Source: Phyllobacterium zundukense (GTDB lineage Bacteria; Pseudomonadota; Alphaproteobacteria; Rhizobiales; Rhizobiaceae). Taken from it: 64,000 bases of DNA. Numbering within the stretch: the stretch's first letter is position 1; the number at the start of each line of letters is the position of its first letter. Both the position numbers and the translations under genes were made by a program. The stretch spans positions 2,516,501 to 2,580,500 of the forward strand of contig NZ_CP017940.1 of the NCBI RefSeq assembly GCF_002764115.1, read 5' to 3'. The notes under the pieces are model-generated. The model did no database searches. It worked only from the letters and a program-made list of their open reading frames with translations, and was not told where the DNA came from. Below are positions 1 to 9,468 of the stretch, piece by piece.

Positions 1-3000
1 GCTCTTGTGGTTGTGCTGAAAAACTGGTCGCTAAAATCCTCACCCGAGGCGCCGATACGCCAGGTCAGTTCCAGGCCGGCTTCCTGCGCTTTCAGGCCTG
101 CCGGACTCACCGCCTCATCCAGCAGAATGAACGGCATCCCCTTTGGCCTTGTCTGCATTGCTTCCCGTTCCGTTCCGCTTTGCCCGCGCAAGAGGCCGGT
201 CAGCCGCCATTGGTCGGACTGGGTCTCCTCCGCATTGAGGAATTGCAGTACTTCCCAACTGCCATCTGGCGTGCCCAGCAGGGGCGAATTGACGCCATTG
301 AGCATCTGCGGCAAGGTTACCGAGCTCAGCTCTCGTAGTAGAGCTTCACTTCAAGGCCCTTATCATTCAACAGGCGGCCACTTACTCCTCCTGCCAGCGG
401 GGCTACGAGTTCGCCCATGACCGCGCGAGTGGGCAGAATTGCCCTTGGCTCAAATCCCGCGGCTTCGGGCGAGGCGTAGACGCTCACCCCACCCCATGGC
501 TTGGCAAATGCGGCGACACGAAACTGCTCGACCGGCTTTTCCACGCCCGGCCACATCGGCAGGTCCAGAAGCTGGAAATATGGCCTTCCTCGAACCGCAG
601 ACTTGCCGCCGTCCGCCTGCACCGGAAGCTTGGCGCGATCGGGATAGCGCACATGCTGCGGCAGGGCACGAGCTTCGATACGGCGCGTGGCTCCATCCTC
701 GATTGAGGTGATGACGAAATCCGGAGGCGAGTTTGTATCGGCAAGTCTGATCCGGTCTCCCACTTTCAACCCGGCCTGTTTCCAGGGCAGTTCAAAGACG
801 GCGGTGCGCCGCGCCGCGCAGCGCGCCTGCAGCCATTCCTCGGCAAGCGATTTCGCCTGTCCCGTATCGATCATGCCCGGAATGGCAATGTTTTCCGTGC
901 CTTTGCCCTCAGTTCGCTCGGCAAAGCTCATCGCCGCCTGGTAGTCCAGCATCGGATCGCGATAGGCCAGTTCGACGCGCGCCGGCTGATCCGTCATTTC
1001 CTGGATCCGCCGTGTCACCGGACCGCCTTCCTCCGGTTCCACGAATTCCTCGATGCGTGGCGCTTTCGCGTTCATGCGCATGGCGCTTTGAAAGATCAGG
1101 CTGTTGCCGCTCTCAAAAGCATTGACGCCGAACAGCGCAAGGAGAGGTTCGACAGCGGAGCGCGCGCTCGTCGGCTCTTCGACGACATAGCCGCTGACGA
1201 AGCCGTCCACCTGGCTCGTATCGATGTTTGTCACGCCGAAATCCGCAAGGATTGCCGATATCAATTCGTCAAGCGCAACCCCTGACAGCCTGCCGTTCAA
1301 CCAATGACCCGACGTCCAGTTGTCGCCGTCCGACCACAATGACCTCTTCAAGGGAAATTCCGGAAAGGGCCGCGTATCCCAGGCCCAAATATAAAGGCGG
1401 TCCATGTCGAGCATTGGCCCGCCGTGGCCCGCGCCCCCAATAGCCAAAATGCGCGCGCAGGAAGCGGTTCTGCGAAAGATCGCAACGGCCATGATCGGAG
1501 AAATAGGGAAAGGCACCCTCCGATGATTTCATGTCGGGGAAGACATTCGGCTGGTTCGGTCCCTTGTCGACAGCCGGGCAGCCAAGCTCCGTCAGCCATA
1601 TTTGCTTTCCCTTGGGCTGCCAGGCGGTCGGGACCGCGTTTTCGACACCGCCCGTGCGATTGTAATGGGCATTTCTCCACCAGCTGGCGAGGTCCTTGTA
1701 TCGATAGACCCAGGGCTTGCCTTTTCCGTCTGTGATCGGCGTGCAGGCGCGCGACGAACGATCGTTTGCGGAGGCATAATGCCAGTCGAAGCCCTCACCC
1801 GACACGATCTGTCTTTGCAGACCGTTCAGATCATACGGAGCGGCAAAAGCATCGGGATTGGGAACGCTGTAATCCTCGTCGCGCCAGTCGCTGAGCGGCA
1901 TGTAATTGTCGATGCCAACCGCGTCGATTGCCGGATGCGCCCACAGCGGATCGAGATGGAAATAGACATCGCCCGATCCGTCTTGCGGATGGTGCCCGAA
2001 ATATTCCGTCCAGTCGGCGCCATAGGTCAGTTTGCATGCCCCACCAAGAACGTCGCGCAATTCGGACGCCAGATCGCAGAGCGCATTGACGAAGGGAAAG
2101 CCGTTGGACTGGTCCCGTATCATCGTCAGGCCACACAGCTCGGAACCCATAAGAAAGGATTGAACGCCTCCGGCGCAAACCGCCAGATGCGCCAAATGCA
2201 GCACCAGGCGGCGATAACCCCAGTCATTCTTGGCGCCCCGGTAGGCAATTTGATCCTTTTTGATCTGGAAGGCGCTGGCGTTCACACCGCCGAGAAATGC
2301 CGCCACCTGCCCGGCCGCAACCGCAGACCCATTCACACTGCCCGGGCGGTAGGGCGCCGGGTGACAGGTGATCCGTCCGCGCCACGGATAGGCGGCCTGC
2401 CTGGCGCCGCCATGGGGATCTGGCAGGTCATTGTCCGCCCGAATATCCATCATCACGAAAGGATAGAGCATGACGCTCAGGCCCCTGGCCCTGGCATCGC
2501 GGATGGCCGCCATGACACTCTGATCCGAGGGTGTTCCGCCATAGGCCGCGCCGTTGCCGGCGCGGGTAACGAGATGTGCCTCCGCACGCGAAATGCCGCC
2601 CGCCCGCCAATCGCTGCTTTCTTTGTGATCTGCCCGGTCCATGACGCCGGGCTTGATCGCGCATTGCGCGGCCCGCAGATCTGCGCCGAACCAGGGAACA
2701 ACAATCGCCACATGTTTCAGCGACGGACACAGCGCCTGAAGCTCGTCCAGAGATGCCTGCCAATCGGTTTGATCGCGCAGGCAATTGCGATTAAGTCCCC
2801 TTGTCTCGCCTTTGGACGGCTCATCGGTGACGAGTTGCGGCGAAAGCCCGAACTCTGTTGCCCCGGGGATGAGTGCAACCGCCTTCAGATCGCGCGCCAC
2901 GCTGCCCACCGCGCGTATGACCTCGAACTGGAACTGCGGAATGCGATTGCCGTAGTCGTCCAGCGGAAAGCGCTCGAAGACAACATAAGCCGTCCCGCGG

Positions 3001-3494
3001 TAGGCAGGCACGTTGCCGCCTCCCTGCTTCGCCTCGATCAGCGGATCCGCCGGTTGGTGCTCGCTTCCCCTGTACACCCGGACAGGGCTACGTGTCTGGT
3101 CCAGTTCCTTTCCATCGGCCCAGATGCGCCGGATCAGGCTTATTTCACCCTCGGCGACTGCGATCGCGAAATTGGCGAAGTAGGTGTAACTGGTCACCTT
3201 GGGCCCGCCCTTTGCACCCTGGCGCTTCGTCGACTTCACTTCTTCGAAACGTGTTGCCCAGATCAGCGTGCCTGGTAACCGTGCAGCTCCATAGACGCGC
3301 GGCAAGGCGGCTCCCTCTTCGGCCACCGTCAGCCGCATCGAGGACATGCGCGCGCCTTCGATGCGCTGCCCGAAGAGCGCCTGGTCGATCAGGTAACCGC
3401 CAACCGATGCCGCAGCTGTGGCGACCGCAGCAACAGCAGCAGTACTGTTTGCGAAAATCGCGCCCGCCAGGGATGTGAGAACAAGCGTCGCCAT
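1..3494 (-). pseudogene. GTA gp15-like tail/host-specificity protein (TIM-barrel), frameshifted, cut by window edge
   Basis: The encoded protein resembles the large TIM-barrel-like 'host specificity' protein at the 3' end of alphaproteobacterial gene-transfer-agent clusters, a tail-tip component. The N-terminal frame (3494 down to about 1430) has a glycine/alanine-rich hydrophobic start, a TIM-barrel-like domain and the segment TYGADWTEYFGHH. At about 1430 the family-like sequence moves to another frame (GGPMLDMDRLYIWAWDTRP), which runs to a stop at 326. The family sequence resumes in a third frame from about 325 to the window edge (for example NGVNSPLLGTPDGSWEVLQF, then LLRGQSGT). Compared with my memory of homologues, roughly ten residues also seem to be missing at the first break. 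Two breaks in one gene suggest decay, though indel errors could look the same. The family call is confident; pseudogene status is less so. Confidence 0.75.
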
Positions 3495-3540
3495 GCGATT
3501 GAATTCTTTCTGAAAAATGATGAAGTGTTCGCGAAGGCGG

Positions 3541-3660
3541 CGCCGCTTTATCTCTCCCCTTGTGGGAGAGAAAGCGATTTCAGCATCTTAGCTCTTGCTA
3601 AGTGCTAGAAATCGCAAGAGAGGGGACACTTGGATATGGAGAATCCCCTCTCTTGGATTG
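3541..3660. repeat. Dispersed palindromic element at the GTA junction
   Basis: This stretch contains the inverted repeat CTCTCCC-cttgt-GGGAGAG (3552-3570), followed by a long imperfect hairpin with perfect outer arms GCGATTTC (3574-3581) and GAAATCGC (3608-3615) and inner arms around CTTAGC/GCTAAG. The CTCTCCCCTTGTGGG core recurs near 10960 and 22083. It lies exactly where the two GTA-like genes meet and overlaps the 3' end of the upstream one. Confidence 0.7.
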
Positions 3661-4180
3661 CTGCGTTATCCTTCCCTTGAACATCCACTCCGGCTCGACC
3701 GCCCGCAATTCCCTTTCGTTCAAGTTCTTCATGGACCAATTCTCTTGCACGGCACTCAGCAAGTTCGTCGATCCTTTCGTCAATGCGTTTCAAAACGGCG
3801 CGCAGTTCGCCGGCGCTCAATCCGCCCGCTGTTCCTGCGCGTTCCGCTGCAAAACGGTCCTGCAGGTCGCTGACCCGCTCTATGGTGCGGGCAAGCAGCG
3901 CCAGGGCATCGAGCCGCACCTTGCTCGGCGTCTCTGCCTCAAGCGCCGACAGCGTATCCAGTTCCTTGCGCAGGAGGTCCATGATCCGCTGGGCAATGCG
4001 CAGCTGCCGGCTCCCCTGCTGCATCTCGCTGAATGAGAGGCCGTCGCGCTCCAGTGCACGCAAGAACTGCTGCTCATTCAGACCCAGTACCGGTGCAATC
4101 TCGAATGCCGACAAGCCATGCTCGCGGCATAGCGCGAATGCGCTGCGCCGGCGCATGGACATAACAAGACGGGGTAACAT
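3605..4180 (-). CDS. GTA g1-like protein (small-terminase position), altered C-terminus
   Basis: This 191-residue protein resembles the gene that precedes the large terminase in rhizobial GTA clusters. It has an N-terminal helix-turn-helix-like part (CREHGLSAFEIAPVLGLNEQ) and then charged helices (SKVRLDALALLARTIERVSDLQDRF). The C-terminal ~25 residues are encoded partly by the adjacent palindromic repeat and look unlike the rest, suggesting the original 3' end was lost. Normally terminase, portal, capsid and most tail genes would separate it from the gp15-like gene; here only about 110 bp do. A role in DNA packaging is inferred from family position and is probably obsolete here. Confidence 0.6.
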   Translation of the reverse strand: MLPRLVMSMRRRSAFALCREHGLSAFEIAPVLGLNEQQFLRALERDGLSFSEMQQGSRQLRIAQRIMDLLRKELDTLSALEAETPSKVRLDALALLARTIERVSDLQDRFAAERAGTAGGLSAGELRAVLKRIDERIDELAECRARELVHEELERKGIAGGRAGVDVQGKDNAAIQERGFSISKCPLSCDF

Positions 4181-4541
4181 GGATTGTCCTTGAGAAGGAG
4201 TGTCGCAAAAGCCAGACCGGGCCCGCGAGGTGTTAATGGCACATTTCCGACGATGACCAAAACCTACAGGATCACCGTAACGCAGTCAAGGATTATTTTC
4301 CTAGCAGGGAAAAATTTCCTAGTTGTATACGACATGACAAAATAGTCGAGAAGTGCCGCTACGACGCATTGCGCCGCGCCCTCTTCCTAGTGACACGAGA
4401 AGAGAACTTTGAGAATTCAACCTGATGAGGCAGGTGGTGTGGTTTTCGAGAACCGGAGCGCAGCGGACGTTTTGGTCCGTGAGCACTGGAAGCGCAGAAA
4501 ATCGCATCAGATGCCCATCAGGGTGAAGTTATCAAAGTTCT
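4181..4541. other. Intergenic region with one dispersed repeat
   Basis: I see no convincing gene between the GTA-like gene and the exporter. The part near 4300-4330 is AT-rich with a repeated TTTCCTAG motif (tcctagcagg, tttcctagtt). The distal part (about 4437-4540) is the dispersed hairpin element listed separately. Confidence 0.5.
4437..4540. repeat. Dispersed hairpin repeat, copy 1 (RIME-like)
   Basis: The copy begins TTTTCGAGAACCGGAGCGCAG, carries the hairpin CGGAC-gttttg-GTCCG, and continues through GAGCACTGG, AAGCGCAGAAAATCGCATC and GTTATCAAAG. The same order of blocks recurs near 24277-24374 and 31997-32065, with a fragment near 22136-22187. It lies just past the 3' end of the LysE-type gene. 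Confidence 0.75.
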
Positions 4542-5168
4542 CTATGCTTTCTTCCATCCAAGCGCCAACAACCCTGCCCCGATCATCAGTGATCCCCCGG
4601 TACGATTGACGACCCGCTGGACCTTCGGCTTGCGGATGGTCTGGCGCGCCATCGCGGCCATCAAGGCGTAAGTGCCTGCGTTCAACGTCGCAAGTACAAG
4701 GAACGTCGTTTCGAAGATCGCCATCTGCATGAAGACGGGACGCGTGGTGTCGAGAAACTGCGGCAGGAAGGCCACGAAGAAGATGATGCTCTTGGGATTG
4801 AGCGCCGTCACCACATAGGCGTGGAGGAAAATGCGCATGGCCTTTTCATTCTTTGCCGGCATTTCCCCCGTCTCGGGATTGGCGATCGGCGCGCGCCACA
4901 GCTTGATGCCGAGATAGATCAAGTAGGCGGCACCAACCCATTTCAGCACCGTGAAAATTGCTGCGGACGTTGCAAGCAGGGCGCCGAGGCCAAGCATGGA
5001 AGCGGTCATTGCGGTAAAATCGCCGAGCGCCACACCCGCCACCGTCGCGGCCGCAAAACGTCGGCCATGCCCGAGCGCATAGGAAATGACGAGAAGAATG
5101 GTGGGGCCCGGGATGGCGAGAAGAACCGCCGATGCCGCAACGAAGGCTATCCAATGTTCAATGGACAT
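4542..5168 (-). CDS. LysE/RhtB family amino-acid exporter
   Basis: This 208-residue inner-membrane protein has about six hydrophobic segments and the family's N-terminal signature (AIPGPTILLVISYALGHGRR), plus the central TALNPKSIIFFVAFLPQF segment. LysE/RhtB proteins export amino acids or related small molecules; the substrate cannot be read from the sequence. The start at 5168 is chosen because GGGAG lies just upstream and the protein then begins directly with the first membrane segment; a longer reading adds 55 atypical residues. It is divergent from the PBP1A gene. Confidence 0.88.
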   Translation of the reverse strand: MSIEHWIAFVAASAVLLAIPGPTILLVISYALGHGRRFAAATVAGVALGDFTAMTASMLGLGALLATSAAIFTVLKWVGAAYLIYLGIKLWRAPIANPETGEMPAKNEKAMRIFLHAYVVTALNPKSIIFFVAFLPQFLDTTRPVFMQMAIFETTFLVLATLNAGTYALMAAMARQTIRKPKVQRVVNRTGGSLMIGAGLLALGWKKA

Positions 5169-5437
5169 GCTTTTGCTCCCACGATTGAATATCGGCAGCA
5201 ATCCATCGGAATCGATCAATTGCAAGAGGAAACATTTGCGCAACAGCCCGCATAAAATGATGATGTGGTACCGCCAACCCCTGTCCCCCACCGTAAAAAG
5301 GCGGTATTCTCTCTTTCGGGATGAAACGACCATATACGAGCTTCAACAGCCATCCTAAGAAGCTGTTAAGCGTCATCGGCTACACCATATTCTTCGCTGG
5401 AAGGTATGACTGAGCACAGGGCAGGCAAAGATTTTTG

Positions 5438-7591
5438 ATGGAAGAGCCCAGGCCAGACAGGGAACGCAAGCGATTCAAGGTCTCGCCGCTACTCGGACTT
5501 GATGCCTGGATCGATTCGACCCTTTACGAGCTGCGCTTCCGTCTGGCGGAATTCTGGGAAGATACCACGATTTTCTTCCGCCGCTTTCACGTCAGCGGCT
5601 GGCGGCGCGCGATAATCGAAGTCTTGAGCGAAGGATTCACCTGGGGTACGGTCGGCTCCGTGGTCATGCTGACGCTGGCGATCCCGGCCTTTCACGAGAC
5701 CGAAAAAAACTGGCGCACGCGCGACGATTTCGCGGTGACCTTCCTCGATCGCTATGGCAACGAAATCGGCCAGCGCGGCATTCTGCATCGCAGCGCCGTC
5801 CCGATCGACGAACTGCCCGATCATGTCATCAAGGCTGTCCTCGCCACCGAAGACAGGCGTTTCTTCGACCATTTCGGCATCGATTTCCTCGGACTTTCGC
5901 GCGCCATGACAGAAAACCTGCGCGCCAATTCGGTGGTTCAGGGCGGCTCGACCATCACCCAGCAGCTGGCGAAAAACCTGTTCCTCACCAATGAGCGCAG
6001 CATCGATCGCAAGATCAAGGAGGCTTTCCTCGCTATCTGGCTCGAATCCAACCTGAGCAAGAAGGAAATTCTGCAGACCTATCTCGACCGCGCTTATATG
6101 GGCGGCGGCACGTTCGGCATTGCGGCCGCTTCGCAGTTCTATTTCGGTAAGAGCGTCAAGGACGTGAACCTGGCGGAAGCCGCCATGCTTGCTGGCCTGT
6201 TCAAGGCTCCGGCCAAATATGCGCCGCACGTCAATCTGCCTGCTGCCCGTGCCCGCGCCAATGTGGTGCTCTCCAATCTTGTCCAGGGTGGGTTAATGAC
6301 CGAGGGCCAGGTCGTCGGCGCCCGCCGCAATCCCGCCACGGTGGTCGATCGCGGCCGCTCGGAAAGCCCGGACTACTTCCTCGACTGGACGTTCGACGAA
6401 GTGCGCAAGGTGGCGCAGAAACTGCCGACCCATACACTCGTCGTGCGCACCACCCTCGATACGGGCATCCAGAAGGCGGTGGAAGAATCGGCCGAATATC
6501 ACCTGCGCCAATATGGCAAGGAATATCATGTGACCCAGGCGGCCATCGTCGTCATGGAAAACAATGGCGCCGTGCGGGCGATCGTCGGCGGGCGTGACTA
6601 TGGCGAAAGCCAGTTCAACCGCGCCACGGCCGCGCTGCGCCAGGCTGGCTCGTCGTTCAAACCCTATGTCTATGCTGCTGCCATGGAAAAGGGCATGACC
6701 CCGAAGACGCTGGTCTCCGGCGGCGCGGTGTCCTGGGGCAACTGGTCACCGCAGAACTACTCGCGCCAATATCTGGGGAAGATCGACCTCACCACGGCAC
6801 TGGTCAAATCCATCAATACTGTGCCGGTCCGGCTTGCCAAAGACTATCTGACCACAGCGCCCATTGTTGCATTGACCAAGGCCTTTGGCGTTGAATCGCC
6901 GATCAGTTCGCATAAGACCATGGTGCTTGGCACGTCAGGCATGACGGTCATGGATCAGGCGACGGGCTACAATGTCTTTGCCACGGGGGGCATTGCCGGC
7001 ATGCGGCATCCCTTCACGCAGATTCTCAGCCAGAACGGCGATGTTCTCTGGGACTGGAAAAAGGATGGCGCCAAGCCGCATCGGGTGCTTTCCGAAACCG
7101 CGGCCTACAACATGAACATCATGCTGTCGCAGGTGCCCGAATGGGGTACAGGCCGGCGGGCCGCCCTGCCAATGACGCGTGTGGCGGGCAAGACCGGGAC
7201 AACGCAGAGCTATCGTGACGCCTGGTTCGCCGGATTCACCGGCAATTACACGGCGGCCGTCTGGTTCGGCAATGACAATTTCACGCCGACCAAGGAACTG
7301 ACGGGCGGTATTCTTCCGGCGATGACATGGCAGCGATTCATGAATTACGCCCATCAGAACATCGATCTGAAGGCCATTCCCGGCATCGACCCGACCATGC
7401 CGAAGCGGGAGGAGCTTGCTGCATCCAAGGGACAGCCGACCGAAGAGGACACCGACGCGTTGAAGCAGGAAGAGCGTCCACGGGTGCTCTCCAACGCCAC
7501 GGCAACGGCAGTGCGGGAAATCGGCCAGTCGTTGAAAGAAGCGCCGAAGCTCAAACCGCCAGTCCTGCCCGCAAAAGTCTCCGCGCTTTGA
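5438..7591 (+). CDS. PBP1A-family bifunctional penicillin-binding protein
   Basis: This is a class A penicillin-binding protein that polymerises glycan strands and cross-links peptides in the periplasm, anchored by one N-terminal membrane segment (around residues 70-90). The glycosyltransferase domain has the catalytic EDRRFF motif near residue 137 and GGSTITQQLAKNLFL. The transpeptidase domain has SSFK (Ser near 404), SIN, and KTGTT near residue 584. The ~717-residue length is normal. A TTG sits immediately before the ATG at 5438. The C-terminal tail is charged and proline-rich. Alphaproteobacteria usually have several paralogues, so I give no symbol. Confidence 0.93.
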   Translation: MEEPRPDRERKRFKVSPLLGLDAWIDSTLYELRFRLAEFWEDTTIFFRRFHVSGWRRAIIEVLSEGFTWGTVGSVVMLTLAIPAFHETEKNWRTRDDFAVTFLDRYGNEIGQRGILHRSAVPIDELPDHVIKAVLATEDRRFFDHFGIDFLGLSRAMTENLRANSVVQGGSTITQQLAKNLFLTNERSIDRKIKEAFLAIWLESNLSKKEILQTYLDRAYMGGGTFGIAAASQFYFGKSVKDVNLAEAAMLAGLFKAPAKYAPHVNLPAARARANVVLSNLVQGGLMTEGQVVGARRNPATVVDRGRSESPDYFLDWTFDEVRKVAQKLPTHTLVVRTTLDTGIQKAVEESAEYHLRQYGKEYHVTQAAIVVMENNGAVRAIVGGRDYGESQFNRATAALRQAGSSFKPYVYAAAMEKGMTPKTLVSGGAVSWGNWSPQNYSRQYLGKIDLTTALVKSINTVPVRLAKDYLTTAPIVALTKAFGVESPISSHKTMVLGTSGMTVMDQATGYNVFATGGIAGMRHPFTQILSQNGDVLWDWKKDGAKPHRVLSETAAYNMNIMLSQVPEWGTGRRAALPMTRVAGKTGTTQSYRDAWFAGFTGNYTAAVWFGNDNFTPTKELTGGILPAMTWQRFMNYAHQNIDLKAIPGIDPTMPKREELAASKGQPTEEDTDALKQEERPRVLSNATATAVREIGQSLKEAPKLKPPVLPAKVSAL

Positions 7592-7627
7592 TTGCGTGCA
7601 TGGTCTCTCCCGTGTAGTCATCGTTTC

Positions 7628-8212
7628 ATGCTTCGAAATGTCTTCCTTGCCCTCATTGCGCTTGTGATTGCTGTCGGCGGCGGCACGCTGAGCGCATGGT
7701 ATGCGGTCAATCGTTTCGACGGTTTCGGCGCCCTCTCCATCGGCCAGTGGACCGGACATCCGGATGCCGGCACCTCGCTTTCCGACCCCTATGCTAAAGC
7801 GCGCGCCGCACGCGAGGGCGCTTTTCCGCTTGGCAGTGCCGAGGGTCTCGCCTTCTATGCCTATAGCGACGATCAGGGAAAGACGCTCGACCGGCGATGC
7901 ACCTACAAGATCGAAGGCAACAGTCCCAATTCGCGCTTCTGGACGCTCTATGCGGCTGATCGTGCGCTGACCGCGCTCGAGCCCGGCGCCGACAGGTTGC
8001 CCGCAATCCATTCCCGCCAGGTTTTCCGCCAGGAGGATGGCCGTTTCATCGTCAATGTCTCGCCAAAGGCACAGCCCGGCAACTGGCTTGCGACCGCCGG
8101 CAGTGGGCGCATGGTACTTGTCATGACGCTCTACGACACACCGGTCGGCAGCAATTCCGGACTGGTCGACATGAAATTCCCCGCCATCAGGAGGACCAGC
8201 TGTGATGGGTAG
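7628..8212 (+). CDS. DUF1214 domain membrane-anchored protein
   Basis: This 194-residue protein has one N-terminal membrane segment (LRNVFLALIALVIAVGGG) and a C-terminal DUF1214 domain (SRFWTLYAADRALTALEP; VLVMTLYDTPV). DUF1214 and DUF1254 are usually found in one protein or in adjacent genes, and their function is not established. The gene follows the PBP1A gene by 36 bp and overlaps the DUF1254 gene, so the three may be one transcript. The start at 7628 places the membrane segment at the N-terminus; the Shine-Dalgarno sequence is weak. Confidence 0.85.
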   Translation: MLRNVFLALIALVIAVGGGTLSAWYAVNRFDGFGALSIGQWTGHPDAGTSLSDPYAKARAAREGAFPLGSAEGLAFYAYSDDQGKTLDRRCTYKIEGNSPNSRFWTLYAADRALTALEPGADRLPAIHSRQVFRQEDGRFIVNVSPKAQPGNWLATAGSGRMVLVMTLYDTPVGSNSGLVDMKFPAIRRTSCDG

Positions 8213-8750
8213 GATCCTTCGCACATTGCTGTTTGGTCTCGTCGGCGCCGGCCTCGTCCATATCGCGGTCGTGCTGCTCGTACCCTACTATTCGGACCGC
8301 AATGCATGGTCGCGCATTTCCGCCTATGGCTATGACTGGAAATTCCATGCGGTGACACGCGGCGGCGCAGCCGGTGCGGTGCCCCTCGCCTTCGATCCAC
8401 TGTTCCAGGCCGCTGCCTGCCGCTTCGACATAACGGATCTGCCCGCCCACATCACGGGTGTCGGGACGACGCCCTACTGGTCGATCTCCGTCTACAATCG
8501 CCAGGGTGAAAACATCTATTCCATCAATGACCGGACGGCGATCGCCGACCAGCTCGATCTGGTCGTCGCGACGCCCCTGCAGATGATCGAACTCAACAAG
8601 ACCAAGCCCGCCGCGGCAGAGAATTCGATTCTGATCGAAGCGGATATGGATGAGGGCTTCGTCGTCGTGCGCAGCTTTGTGCCGGACGAATCCTGGAAAT
8701 CGCAGGTCGATGCCTTTTTGAAAAGTACCAGCTGCACGCCATTGCTTTGA
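8205..8750 (+). CDS. DUF1254 domain membrane-anchored protein
   Basis: This ~181-residue partner of the preceding DUF1214 gene has an N-terminal membrane segment (LRTLLFGLVGAGLVHIAVVLLV) and a DUF1254-type region (YWSISVYNRQGENIYSINDR). An AGGAGG site lies about 10 nt upstream of adjacent GTG (8202) and ATG (8205) codons, and the start overlaps the upstream stop, suggesting translational coupling. The biochemical role is unknown. The pair is split over two genes, each with its own membrane anchor. Confidence 0.87.
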   Translation: MGRILRTLLFGLVGAGLVHIAVVLLVPYYSDRNAWSRISAYGYDWKFHAVTRGGAAGAVPLAFDPLFQAAACRFDITDLPAHITGVGTTPYWSISVYNRQGENIYSINDRTAIADQLDLVVATPLQMIELNKTKPAAAENSILIEADMDEGFVVVRSFVPDESWKSQVDAFLKSTSCTPLL

Positions 8751-8761
8751 ACGGCCGGCTC

Positions 8762-9049
8762 TCAGCCAAGCAGACCTTCCAGACCGGCTTGCGTTCTCGA
8801 CGGCACGAATTCCTGCACATCGTAATAGGCAAGTTTCTTTTGGTGGAACGGGTCTGCGGACAGAATCTCCCGCAACGCTTCTTCGCTGCTGGCGTTGGCG
8901 AGGATGATCCCGCCCGTTCGCGGCACTTTGGCACCCGACGCGAGAAATGTGCCGGTCGCGTAATGTTTCTCGAGAAACGCAACATGCGCCGGGATAGCCG
9001 CATCAACCTCGTCCAGCGGCGCGACATAGGTCAAGGAAACGATAAACAT
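8762..9049 (-). CDS. YciI family protein
   Basis: This is a 95-residue protein of the YciI/muconolactone-isomerase-like fold. Recognisable segments are FIVSLTYVAPLDEVDA, HVAFLEKHYATGTFLASG and DPFHQKKLAYYDVQEF. Family members are small ferredoxin-like-fold proteins, often of unproven function. It is transcribed toward the DUF1254 gene, whose stop is 12 bp away. Confidence 0.87.
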   Translation of the reverse strand: MFIVSLTYVAPLDEVDAAIPAHVAFLEKHYATGTFLASGAKVPRTGGIILANASSEEALREILSADPFHQKKLAYYDVQEFVPSRTQAGLEGLLG

Positions 9050-9107
9050 CGGCTCTGCTCCAGATGCGGAAATCCAAGCCTATATGTTGTGACGATGGCC
9101 GGAATTC

Positions 9108-9308
9108 TCAACCCGGCTGGGGCATCGTATCGAAAAATCTGCGTGCGGGTTTTGCTTTGGTGCGCCTTGGCGCTTCGGGCGTGTAGCGCTCATAGCGCAC
9201 GCCGGGAAAGATCATGATTTCGGCCGTTGCCGATCGTTGCGTATCTGCTTTGGGGCGGCGTTTCATTGCGCTGCCTGGAAATGTGATGACAAACCCCATA
9301 TCGCCCAT
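9108..9308 (-). CDS. Small conserved rhizobial protein
   Basis: This predicted 66-residue basic protein contains the segment ATAEIMIFPGVRYERYTPE followed by an arginine/lysine/proline-rich tail. I recall similar small Hyphomicrobiales proteins with an IxxFPGVRYER motif, which is why I include it. No function is known to me. Whether the start is 9308 or the internal ATG at 9299 is open. Confidence 0.55.
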   Translation of the reverse strand: MGDMGFVITFPGSAMKRRPKADTQRSATAEIMIFPGVRYERYTPEAPRRTKAKPARRFFDTMPQPG

Positions 9309-9468
9309 CCGTTCGGTTCGTTGAATCTCCTTAACTACTCAGATGCGTACGCGCGCATGATTTGCGCCATAATTTGATTAGACACACCGATGGTTAACGG
9401 CTTGCTAACGCTTCGCGGCTAATTTTAGCCATTGTTTAACTGCGTCGTGCGTCGAGTGGAGTGTGTTC

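Noticed and set aside
1602..3278. Long plus-strand open frame (558 codons) opposite the GTA tail gene
   Set aside because: It is antisense to a recognisable protein and has no family-like sequence; such frames are common in GC-rich DNA.
3541..3660. CRISPR-like array at the GTA junction
   Set aside because: The repeats are palindromic and dispersed, not regularly spaced direct repeats with unique spacers.
6935..8224. Minus-strand open frame of 429 codons across PBP1A and DUF1214
   Set aside because: It spans two well-supported plus-strand genes and has no domain pattern.
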